In this document: piece after piece, positions 1 to 5,801 of the stretch | How positions within the stretch are numbered: the first letter of the stretch is position 1 | Layout: each line of letters begins with the position of its first letter | IMG/VR virus record: IMGVR_UViG_3300030107_004877 | Span: 1 to 22,727 of that record | Direction: 5' to 3' (one strand) | Origin: a virus | Length of the DNA: 22,727 bases | Notes under the pieces: generated by a model | Told to the model about the DNA's origin: nothing | The model's input: only the letters and a program-made list of their open reading frames with translations | Database searches by the model: none | Program-made: the position numbers and the translations under genes

Positions 1-1
1 T

Positions 2-574
2 GAATTGAAGGGATTTAAAGTAAATGAATACGTTATAATGGAACATGGTTTTGATTATAAACCTTTTAGTAAATTTGAAAAGGTTTATTCGGGACACTTC
101 CATACTAGATCTAATCAGGAGAACATTTATTATTTGGGGAATCCTTATGAGATTTATTGGAATGATGCTCAAGATATAAGAGGATTTCATATTTTTGATA
201 CAGAGACTTTAGAACATAGTCCTATTAATAATCCATATAGGATGTTTTATAAAATTTATTATGAAGATAATGATCATCAATTATTTGATGTAAGAGAATA
301 TGAAAATAAGATAGTTAAAGTTATTGTACGTCAAAAAACTAATCCCATACAATTTGAAAAATTTATTGATAAGTTGATTGTTGGTGGAGTTGCTGATTTA
401 AAGATTGTAGAAAATTTCCAACTTATAGAGGCTGAAGATTTTAAAATAGAAGAATCGGAAAATACTCTTTCTATTTTGGATAGATATATTGGAGAGTCTG
501 AGACAGAATTAGATAAGTCAAAAATTCAGACTATAATAAGAAGAGTATATCAAGAATCTTGTGAGTTGGTTTGA
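2..574 (+). CDS. gp47: Recombination endonuclease subunit gp47, 3' part (Mre11/SbcD-like)
   Basis: This is the C-terminal 190 residues of a T4 gp47-type nuclease; the start lies before the window, because the frame is open through the first bases. In T4, gp47 pairs with gp46 as a Mre11-Rad50-like complex that resects DNA ends for recombination-dependent replication. The block VYSGHFHTRS near the start is the conserved gp47 stretch carrying phosphodiesterase metal-ligand histidines (GHxH type). It is followed by a region with FHIFDTET, similar to T4 gp47 (T4 protein 339 aa). The gp46 gene follows after one small gene, as expected for the pair. The catalytic N-terminal motifs (D-x-H, GDxxD, GNH) are outside the window. 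Identification is by remembered similarity and synteny. Confidence 0.9.
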   Translation, partial: ELKGFKVNEYVIMEHGFDYKPFSKFEKVYSGHFHTRSNQENIYYLGNPYEIYWNDAQDIRGFHIFDTETLEHSPINNPYRMFYKIYYEDNDHQLFDVREYENKIVKVIVRQKTNPIQFEKFIDKLIVGGVADLKIVENFQLIEAEDFKIEESENTLSILDRYIGESETELDKSKIQTIIRRVYQESCELV

Positions 575-849
575 TGTTTATTATCACCGTGAATGGGAAG
601 GAAAAAGATGGGGCTTATTCAGTAATAGATGATGATGGAGAGCAAGTTCTTTATCTTTTTCATCAAGAAGATGATGCTATGAGATATTCTATGCAATTGG
701 AAGAAATGGGATATCCAGAGATGCATGTTATTGAAGTAGAAGATGAGGTAATGATAAAAACTTGTGAAATGCATGATCATAGATATGCCATTATTGATAG
801 AACAGATATTGTGATCCCTCCTCAGAATGCTCTTGATTTTATAAAATGA
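574..849 (+). CDS. DUF3110-like small protein between gp47 and gp46
   Basis: The 91-residue product has the look of DUF3110, a family of unknown function found in cyanobacteria and their phages. It has a short beta-rich start (FIITVNGKEKDGAYSV), then a central segment YLFHQEDDAMRYSMQLEEMGYP, matching the family pattern of an acidic 'E/D-E-D-D-A-x-R-[YF]' helix followed by 'LE..G[YF]P'. I place the start at ATG 574, which overlaps the gp47 stop (TGATG); a TTG three bases upstream is less likely. The 3' end overlaps gp46 by ATGA, so translation is probably coupled across all three genes. The function is unknown. Its presence points to a cyanobacterial host. Confidence 0.75.
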   Translation: MFIITVNGKEKDGAYSVIDDDGEQVLYLFHQEDDAMRYSMQLEEMGYPEMHVIEVEDEVMIKTCEMHDHRYAIIDRTDIVIPPQNALDFIK

Positions 850-2558
850 TTTTATTTGAAAATATATCTTGGAAGAATTTTTTATCTACTGGTAATACTC
901 CAACATGCGTCTGTCTTAATGAAAATGATACCACTTTAATTGTAGGTCAAAATGGAGCAGGTAAGTCAACTATTCTCGATGCTTTAACTTTTGTCCTTTA
1001 TGGAAAATCTTTTCGTAGAATTAATAAATCTCAACTTATTAATAGTTCTAATGAAAAGGATTGTTTAGTTGACATTGAATTTTCTATAAGTGGAGTTAAA
1101 TGGAAAATTATAAGAGGAATAAAACCTAATATTTTTAAAATTTATAGAAATGGTGAAGAATTAGATCAATCTCATTCTGCTCTAGATCAACAGAAATGGT
1201 TAGAGCAAAGTGTTCTTAAGATGAATTATAAATCTTTCACTCAGATTGTAATTTTGGGAAGTAGTACCTTCGTCCCATTCATGCAATTGCCACCAGGGAG
1301 TAGAAGAGAAGTGGTGGAAGACTTATTGGATATTAAAATATTTTCATCTATGAATGTTTTAATTAAAGAAAAGATAAGAGGAGTAAGAGAAGAAATTAGA
1401 ACTCTAGATTTGAAGAAAGAATCTCTTAAAGATAAAGTAGAGATGCAAAAGACTTTTATTGAAGAAGTAGAGAATAGAGGTAAGAAAAATATAAAAGAAA
1501 AGAATGATAAGATTAAAACTTTAGATATAGAAGTTGATACTTGTATGGAAAGAAATAATCTTACAGAAGTGGATATTTCGGACCTTATAGAGAAGCAAGA
1601 AAAGGTAACTGGAGCAGGAGAGAAGTTGGTAAAACTAAACAATTTAAAAGGAAAAATCTCTCAAAAAGTAACTACCATTACCAAAGAGCATAAGTTTTTC
1701 ACAGAAAATAAGGTTTGTCCTACATGTACACAGGATATTGAGGAGGATGTTAGAATAAATAAAGTTGCTGACGCTCAATCTAGAGCAAAGGAGTTGCAAT
1801 CTGGTTATAAAGAACTAGAAGAAGCAATTAAAACAGAGGAAGAGCGAGAGCGTCACTTTACAAATTTATCTAAGGAGATTACTACATTAACGCATGGCAT
1901 TTCTAAAAACAATACTCAGATCTCTGGATGTCAACGTCAAATCCGGGATTTGGAATCGGAAATTCAGAAACTTACCGACCAACTTGCAAATAGAAATACT
2001 GAGCATGAGAAGTTAGAATCTTTTAGAGATAGTCTTCAAGATACTTATCAGAAATTATCTGAAAAGAAAGAGACTATTTCTTACTATGATTTTGCTTATG
2101 GACTTCTGAAAGATGGAGGAGTCAAGGCAAGCATAGTTAAAAAATATTTACCTTTGATTAATCAGCAAGTTAACAAGTACTTGCAGATTATGGACTTTTA
2201 TATTAATTTTAAATTGGATGAGGAGTTTAATGAGACTGTAGAGTCTCCTATCCATGAAGATTTTTCATATGCTTCTTTTAGTGAAGGTGAAAAGTCTAGA
2301 ATTGATTTAGCACTAATTTTTGCTTGGCGAGAAGTTGCAAGATATAAAAATTCTGTTAATACTAACTTGATGTTATTTGATGAAGTTTTTGATTCTTCAC
2401 TTGATGGTTACGGAACAGATGAGTTTATGAAGATTATTAGATTTATTGTAAAGGATGCTAATATTTTTGTTATCTCCCATAAAGAATCTCTACATGATAA
2501 GTTTGCAAAGTTATTAAGATTTGAAAAAGTAAAAGGGTTTAGTAGGATGTTAAGTTAA
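846..2558 (+). CDS. gp46: Recombination endonuclease subunit gp46 (Rad50/SbcC-like ATPase)
   Basis: This 570-aa protein is close to the 560 aa of T4 gp46 and has every Rad50-type landmark. The Walker A motif GQNGAGKST is at residues 34-42. A long charged coiled coil (about 170-430) is split by a CPTC zinc hook at C291/C294. The ABC signature FSEGEKS is at 478-484, Walker B LMLFDE ends at D512-E513, and an H-loop VISHKES lies near the C-terminus. With gp47 it forms the SMC-like nuclease that processes DNA ends and helps degrade host DNA. The ATG overlaps the preceding stop as ATGA, and the stop overlaps the next start as TAATG. No missing residues are seen. Confidence 0.96.
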   Translation: MILFENISWKNFLSTGNTPTCVCLNENDTTLIVGQNGAGKSTILDALTFVLYGKSFRRINKSQLINSSNEKDCLVDIEFSISGVKWKIIRGIKPNIFKIYRNGEELDQSHSALDQQKWLEQSVLKMNYKSFTQIVILGSSTFVPFMQLPPGSRREVVEDLLDIKIFSSMNVLIKEKIRGVREEIRTLDLKKESLKDKVEMQKTFIEEVENRGKKNIKEKNDKIKTLDIEVDTCMERNNLTEVDISDLIEKQEKVTGAGEKLVKLNNLKGKISQKVTTITKEHKFFTENKVCPTCTQDIEEDVRINKVADAQSRAKELQSGYKELEEAIKTEEERERHFTNLSKEITTLTHGISKNNTQISGCQRQIRDLESEIQKLTDQLANRNTEHEKLESFRDSLQDTYQKLSEKKETISYYDFAYGLLKDGGVKASIVKKYLPLINQQVNKYLQIMDFYINFKLDEEFNETVESPIHEDFSYASFSEGEKSRIDLALIFAWREVARYKNSVNTNLMLFDEVFDSSLDGYGTDEFMKIIRFIVKDANIFVISHKESLHDKFAKLLRFEKVKGFSRMLS

Positions 2559-3190
2559 TGGCGGTATTTAAACATTTAGACACTGGTAAAAAATTTCTTT
2601 TTGTTCATATACCTAGAACAGGAGGAAGATTTATTGAATCTAATTTAGAATCAAGGGGATGGAGATGTGAACCTATAGAGTATTGTGGTATTCCTCACTA
2701 TAATCATTCTTTTATAGATGATTGTGAGATTACTCATTTTCCTAGAACTTTGTATGAGAAATATTGCAATGCAGAGGATATTCCTCATATTTCAATTATT
2801 AGAAATCCCATAGATAGATTTTTTTCATTATCCATTTATTTGACAGAGGCTTATGGTAGGAACATTCAGGAGGATGCTGAAGATGAAGATCAACTTAACG
2901 AGATGTTGAATGCTTTTCCTCTTCCAGAGTCTTTGGGGTGGTGGAGATCACAAGTAGATTATCTTTCAGATAAAACGAAGATTTGGAAATTTGAAGATGG
3001 ATTAGGAAGAAAGTTTTCTAAGTGGTTTAGTGGTATATTAGGAGTTAAATTTCAAACTGATGTTTTTATGTATTACCCTTCTAATAAAAGGGAGGGAGTT
3101 ACTCAACTTCGGAGAACTGATAAACTTATAGATAATATTAAAAAAATTTTTAGTAAAGATATAGAACAACTTTATCCTGAATTGATATGA
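2558..3190 (+). CDS. Sulfotransferase-like protein, copy 1
   Basis: This 210-aa protein has the two hallmarks of the PAPS-dependent sulfotransferase fold. A 5'-phosphosulfate loop FVHIPRTGGRF is at residues 15-25 (family pattern [IV]-P-K/R-T-G-G). A 3'-phosphate-binding segment SIIRNPIDRFFS is at 79-90, with R82 and S90 in the expected places. These enzymes move a sulfuryl group from PAPS to a hydroxyl of a sugar, lipid or protein; the acceptor cannot be told here. No signal peptide or membrane segment is visible, so it is probably cytoplasmic. It starts at ATG 2558, overlapping the gp46 stop by one base. A paralog with almost the same first 25 residues lies at 3339. The family call is good; the activity is inferred. 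Confidence 0.75.
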   Translation: MAVFKHLDTGKKFLFVHIPRTGGRFIESNLESRGWRCEPIEYCGIPHYNHSFIDDCEITHFPRTLYEKYCNAEDIPHISIIRNPIDRFFSLSIYLTEAYGRNIQEDAEDEDQLNEMLNAFPLPESLGWWRSQVDYLSDKTKIWKFEDGLGRKFSKWFSGILGVKFQTDVFMYYPSNKREGVTQLRRTDKLIDNIKKIFSKDIEQLYPELI

Positions 3191-3339
3191 TGGCAAGTGC
3201 CAAACAATACAAGGGTCAACCTCAAAAGGATTGGACTCAGAAGCAATGGTTACAACATGCGTGGGTTCAATCTCATAATCCTTGGATTGCAGAGGATGAT
3301 AGAGAGTATTGGAAAGATAAAATTAAGGAGTTGATGTAA
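3187..3339 (+). CDS. Small hypothetical protein between the sulfotransferase paralogs
   Basis: This 50-aa ORF opens with two consecutive ATG codons (3187 and 3190) overlapping the upstream stop, and its TAA shares a base with the next ATG at 3339. This perfect packing is the main evidence that it is a gene. The product is hydrophilic and tryptophan-rich (five Trp), with a KxWxxHAWxQSHNPW core. I recognise no family and no function. Its place between two paralogs suggests that the duplication carried, or later received, this small gene. Confidence 0.6.
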   Translation: MMASAKQYKGQPQKDWTQKQWLQHAWVQSHNPWIAEDDREYWKDKIKELM

Positions 3340-4055
3340 TGGCAGTATTTAAGCATGTAGACAGTGGAAAGAGATTTCTTTTTGTACACATTCCTAGGAC
3401 TGCTGGTAGATTTGTAGAACAGAATTTAGAAGCACAGGGGTGGGAATGGGAAAAGATTGATGAAAAAATAAAGTTAAGTCGTCGTCATGATGAATCAAAA
3501 GTAAGAATGTATGATAGTGTTGATGGAATAGAAATAGCTCATTTCCATAAAGAATACTATGAAAAGTATTTGGAGGTAAAAGATATTCCCCATGTTTCTA
3601 TTGTTAGAAATCCTATTGATAGATTTATTTCAGCATCAATTTGGTTGACAAGACTTTATGGTGACGAGATTCAAGAATCAATGGAAGATTCAGTAATGTT
3701 TAATTCAATGCTTTTTAATTTTCCTATGCCAGAATCTGTAAATTGGTATAGACCAATGGTAGACTTTATGTCAGATAAAACTGAGATATGGAAGTTTGAA
3801 GATGGTATGGGAAATAAGTTTTCCAATTGGATAAGTGGCATAGTGGGGGTAGACATCCATATGGATCAGTACTTAGAATATAGAACGGATCCTAGGATGA
3901 GAGAAGAAAGATCTGATAGTAGATTAAAAAAGACAGATGCTCTTATAGATAATCTTAGGGTTTTTTATAGGAAGGATTTAAACAAATTCTATCAAGACAA
4001 TGAAAGTACCAAATTGGATTCATCACTCCAAAAAGGAGAGAAAACGAAAACTTAG
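3339..4055 (+). CDS. Sulfotransferase-like protein, copy 2
   Basis: This 238-aa paralog of the 2558-3190 product has an N-terminus (MAVFKHVDSGKRFLFVHIPR) that matches copy 1 with a few conservative changes. The PAPS loop is HIPRTAG (residues 17-23), with Ala replacing the second Gly position of copy 1. The 3'-phosphate segment SIVRNPIDRFIS is at 87-98. The middle carries an insert of about 8-10 residues (around 43-60) relative to copy 1, and the C-terminal tail is longer and lysine-rich. The family suggests PAPS-dependent sulfation of an unknown acceptor. The start overlaps the preceding stop (TAATG). The pair arose by tandem duplication and has diverged considerably. Confidence 0.75.
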   Translation: MAVFKHVDSGKRFLFVHIPRTAGRFVEQNLEAQGWEWEKIDEKIKLSRRHDESKVRMYDSVDGIEIAHFHKEYYEKYLEVKDIPHVSIVRNPIDRFISASIWLTRLYGDEIQESMEDSVMFNSMLFNFPMPESVNWYRPMVDFMSDKTEIWKFEDGMGNKFSNWISGIVGVDIHMDQYLEYRTDPRMREERSDSRLKKTDALIDNLRVFYRKDLNKFYQDNESTKLDSSLQKGEKTKT

Positions 4056-4131
4056 ACCACAAGCTCTAAGACAAGCAAAAGTTAGGAGACAAGCACTTAA
4101 GAGGAAACTCAAAGGTGCTTTTTTTGTATAA
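4000..4131 (+). CDS. Possible small, very basic 43-aa protein
   Basis: This short ORF starts at ATG 4000 inside the end of the second sulfotransferase gene, in another frame, and ends at TAA 4129-4131. The product is rich in Lys and Arg (runs such as KKERKRKLR and KVRRQALKRKLKG) and resembles a small nucleic-acid-binding peptide. Its last third is the terminator hairpin at 4091-4125, so the amino-acid pattern may partly reflect hairpin sequence. No good Shine-Dalgarno is visible. It may be a true gene or a chance reading frame. Confidence 0.35.
   Translation: MKVPNWIHHSKKERKRKLRPQALRQAKVRRQALKRKLKGAFFV
4091..4125 (+). terminator. Rho-independent terminator after the sulfotransferase genes
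   Basis: The arm AAGCACTT (4091-4098) pairs with AGGTGCTT (4113-4120) with one G-T pair. An inner GAG/CTC stem is closed by a GAAA tetraloop, and a run of T follows to 4125. It ends the gp47-sulfotransferase transcript just before a late promoter. Confidence 0.75.
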
Positions 4132-4134
4132 ATA
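4127..4134 (+). promoter_or_regulatory. T4-type late promoter, exact TATAAATA
   Basis: The octamer TATAAATA is identical to the T4 late promoter -10 consensus used by the gp55/gp33-modified RNA polymerase. It sits directly after a terminator and about 23 bases before the ATG of the AsnRS-like gene, so transcription would begin around 4140 and leave a very short leader. It implies late expression of the AsnRS-like gene and probably of the following tRNA. Confidence 0.75.
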
Positions 4135-4156
4135 ACTCAGTTTGTTAAGAAATAAA

Positions 4157-4954
4157 ATGACCTCTTTGATTGACCCAAAAAAGTATAGTGAGACTGTTGA
4201 CCTATTGAGGTCATTTTTTTTGTCTAAAAATTTCCTTGAAGTCCACACACAGAATCGTTTAAGCATCCTTGCTGCATGTGAAGATCCAGAAACAGTAGCA
4301 ACCTATGAATACAATGGTCAGATTTGGCCATTACCACAGACTGGACAAATGTGGTTGGAATATGAACTTCTTTCTAATCCTTCAGCAGAAGGATTTTTTT
4401 GTGTCTCCACTTCATATAGGGCAGAACCAAACCCTGTAGAAGGAAGACATGAAACTATCTTCCCTATGTTTGAGTTTGAAATGAAGGGAGGTGTAAAAGA
4501 ACTAGAAGAAATGGAAGTGGAGTTGTGTGAATGGTTAGGAATACCATTAGACACAATTAAGATTAAAAAGTATGATGACTGGGCAGACAATTATAAGGTA
4601 CGTGAGTTAGATCATGGACATGAATCTGCCATAGGTCGTGGGATGATTACTCATTTCCCTGAATGGACATCACCTTTTTGGAATATGGCAAGGAATAATG
4701 ATGGAACCAGTAAGAAGATTGATGTGATCCTAGGGGGTATGGAAACCATTGGTAGTGCAGAACGCAGTACTGATAAGGAACAGATGCGTAACACTTTCCA
4801 TACTATTTCAGATGGTGGATATGCTGAACTACTCTACAAATTATTCGGAAAGGAAAGAGTGGAGAAAGAACTTGAAGAGTTCCTCTCCTTTGATTTCTTC
4901 CCTAGAAGTGGTGGAGGGATAGGGATGCAACGTCTAATGACAGCCCTTTCATAG
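4157..4954 (+). CDS. Free-standing class II aminoacyl-tRNA synthetase core (AsnRS/AspRS type; asparagine synthetase-like)
   Basis: This 265-aa protein consists only of a class II synthetase catalytic domain of the Asp/Asn/Lys subgroup. A motif 1-like helix-strand (LRSFFLSKNFLEVHTQ) is at 17-32. Motif 2 has SYRAE at 86-90 and GRHETIFPMFEFE at 96-108. The segment GGMETIGSAERS (193-204) corresponds to the AsnRS/AspRS strand before motif 3, and motif 3 is GGGIGMQRL at 252-260 with R259. The N-terminal OB-fold anticodon-binding domain (about 100 aa) is absent. Family knowledge offers two readings: an AsnRS-derived ammonia-dependent asparagine synthetase, as known in archaea, or a tRNA-acting enzyme without anticodon recognition. 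ATG 4157 is preferred over TTG 4142. A tRNA with GUU anticodon starts 10 bases downstream. Codon use is somewhat less T-ending than in neighbouring genes. Confidence 0.8.
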   Translation: MTSLIDPKKYSETVDLLRSFFLSKNFLEVHTQNRLSILAACEDPETVATYEYNGQIWPLPQTGQMWLEYELLSNPSAEGFFCVSTSYRAEPNPVEGRHETIFPMFEFEMKGGVKELEEMEVELCEWLGIPLDTIKIKKYDDWADNYKVRELDHGHESAIGRGMITHFPEWTSPFWNMARNNDGTSKKIDVILGGMETIGSAERSTDKEQMRNTFHTISDGGYAELLYKLFGKERVEKELEEFLSFDFFPRSGGGIGMQRLMTALS

Positions 4955-4963
4955 GGCATTCAT

Positions 4964-5049
4964 TGTGAGGTGACGAAACTGGTAAACGTGTCAGTCTGTT
5001 TAACTGATGTTCCTGGCGGGACTTGTAGGTTCGACTCCTACCCTCACAG
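4964..5049 (+). tRNA. tRNA with GUU (Asn) anticodon and long variable arm
   Basis: An 86-base cloverleaf can be drawn. The acceptor TGTGAGG (4964-4970) pairs perfectly with CCTCACA (5042-5048), and the discriminator is G5049. The D arm is ACG/CGT with GG in the loop. The anticodon stem TCAGT/ACTGA (4991-4995, 5003-5007) closes the loop CTGTTTA, with anticodon GTT at 4998-5000. The variable arm GTTCC-TGGC-GGGAC (5009-5022) is five pairs long. The T arm GTAGG/CCTAC has loop TTCGACT, and CCA is not encoded. GUU, U1-A72 and G73 agree with bacterial tRNA-Asn, but tRNA-Asn normally has a short variable loop; the long arm belongs to Ser/Leu/Tyr tRNAs. Base 37 is T instead of the usual purine. The RNA call is strong; the amino acid is uncertain. 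Confidence 0.85.
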
Positions 5050-5126
5050 TTTAAAAAAAATATTTAGGTATAAGTTCGTAGGCAATAATTTTTGTAAAAT
5101 ATAAGTAATATATTGGTATTTCCTGA

Positions 5127-5133
5127 CTAAATA
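5127..5133 (+). promoter_or_regulatory. Late promoter-like CTAAATA
   Basis: The heptamer CTAAATA lies 25 bases before the ATG of the 56-aa gene at 5158, after about 75 AT-rich bases without coding potential downstream of the tRNA. It differs from the T4 late consensus TATAAATA mainly at the start and recurs in other gaps of this window. It is a plausible late promoter. Confidence 0.4.
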
Positions 5134-5157
5134 GATATAGGTGAATGGAGGTACAGT

Positions 5158-5328
5158 ATGCACAATCTGGTATCACATAATGAGCTTGCAAGCTGGAAGT
5201 GGGATGAAAAAATCACCCAAGATGAAAAATATACTCAAGTATCCGACTATTTCCAGTGCATTTCAGAATGTGGTATAGTAGACCATCAAGCAAGGAGATT
5301 CTGTAGACACATCTTAACTGTCGATTGA
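5158..5328 (+). CDS. Small hypothetical protein (56 aa)
   Basis: The 56-residue ORF starts at ATG 5158 behind a very good Shine-Dalgarno (GGAGGTA at 5148-5154), which supports it as real. It has a hydrophilic N-terminal part (MHNLVSHNELASWKWDEK) and a C-terminal part with three cysteines and a CGIVDHQARRFCRH segment, but no clear CxxC pairing. It is monocistronic, with a late promoter-like motif upstream and a GC-rich hairpin downstream. I do not recognise the family. Such stand-alone small late genes in marine T4-like phages have mostly unknown roles. Confidence 0.7.
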   Translation: MHNLVSHNELASWKWDEKITQDEKYTQVSDYFQCISECGIVDHQARRFCRHILTVD

Positions 5329-5355
5329 TTATCAAACCAACCAAGGAGAATTAAC

Positions 5356-5391
5356 ACCAAAGTCCCCTCTGATGAAAAGGAGGGGATTGGT
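5356..5391 (+). terminator. GC-rich hairpin, possible terminator
   Basis: ACCAA (5356-5360) pairs with TTGGT (5387-5391) and CCCCTC (5364-5369) with GAGGGG (5380-5385), enclosing a 10-base loop. Only a weak T-rich stretch (TCGTTT) follows, so termination may be partial, or the hairpin may stabilise the 3' end of the 56-aa gene's mRNA. Confidence 0.5.
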
Positions 5392-5398
5392 TCGTTTA

Positions 5399-5406
5399 GA
5401 TAAATA
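5399..5406 (+). promoter_or_regulatory. T4-type late promoter GATAAATA
   Basis: GATAAATA matches the NATAAATA form of the T4/cyanophage late promoter. It lies 22 bases before the ATG of the basic protein at 5428 and just after a hairpin, so it probably drives that gene alone up to the terminator at 5747. Confidence 0.6.
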
Positions 5407-5427
5407 ATAATTAGGGTTTATATAAAG

Positions 5428-5733
5428 ATGAAAAGTTTTTCTCAATTCATAAACGAAGCAGAAGATAGAACTGCTCAACAAGCAGCAGTATCTGCTCATC
5501 AGGCCAGGACAGGTGGAATGAGAAGAACGACTTCGGGTACTGTAGGAGGAAGGGGAAAACAATTTAAGAAAAGACCTGCTACTGGGGTAGGAAAATTTAT
5601 TAGAGATAAAGTAAAGTCCTCATTGAAAAAACCAACATCTTCTAAAAAATCTACCCAAAAACCCACACAAACTATAGAACCTAAGACAAAGCCCAACCCA
5701 ATAACAAAAGGATTAGGAGCAAGACCCGCTTAA
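5428..5733 (+). CDS. Basic low-complexity protein with MKSFSQFINEA leader (possible virion protein)
   Basis: This 101-aa protein starts MKSFSQFINEAED, a type of N-terminus I associate with several T4-like marine phage virion or late proteins. The rest is a disordered, Lys/Arg/Ser/Thr/Pro-rich chain with a GG-rich segment around residue 40, a basic amphipathic stretch (VGKFIRDKVKSSLKK, about 53-67) and a KPT repeat region. High positive charge suggests binding to DNA or to acidic capsid parts. It is a single-gene transcription unit: late promoter GATAAATA upstream and a strong terminator 14 bases downstream. The function is not known. The leader could be a processing or packaging signal, but that is inference. 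Confidence 0.7.
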   Translation: MKSFSQFINEAEDRTAQQAAVSAHQARTGGMRRTTSGTVGGRGKQFKKRPATGVGKFIRDKVKSSLKKPTSSKKSTQKPTQTIEPKTKPNPITKGLGARPA

Positions 5734-5746
5734 AAAAGTGTCCACT

Positions 5747-5772
5747 ACCTCTCCACTTGGGGAGGTTTTTTT
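5747..5772 (+). terminator. Strong rho-independent terminator
   Basis: ACCTCTCC (5747-5754) pairs with GGGGAGGT (5759-5766), eight pairs with one T-G pair and an ACTT tetraloop, followed at once by six more T. It ends the basic-protein unit and insulates the HExxH/VWA gene that follows. Confidence 0.85.
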
Positions 5773-5801
5773 GTATGATGGGAGGGTAGAAACAAAAAAG
5801 C

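Noticed and set aside
1241-1642. Minus-strand ORF of 133 codons opposite gp46
   Set aside because: It lies wholly within the strongly supported gp46 coiled-coil region, has a low-complexity Ser/Phe/Ile composition typical of antisense frames, and every other gene is on the + strand.
4943-4957. Hairpin GCCC/GGGC over the stop codon of the AsnRS-like gene
   Set aside because: It has only four pairs and no T-run, so it is not a terminator. A role in tRNA 5' processing is possible but unsupported.
5050-5157. Possible sigma70-type promoter in the AT-rich gap after the tRNA
   Set aside because: Several TATAAT-like hexamers exist by composition alone, none with a matching -35; the CTAAATA motif is the better candidate.
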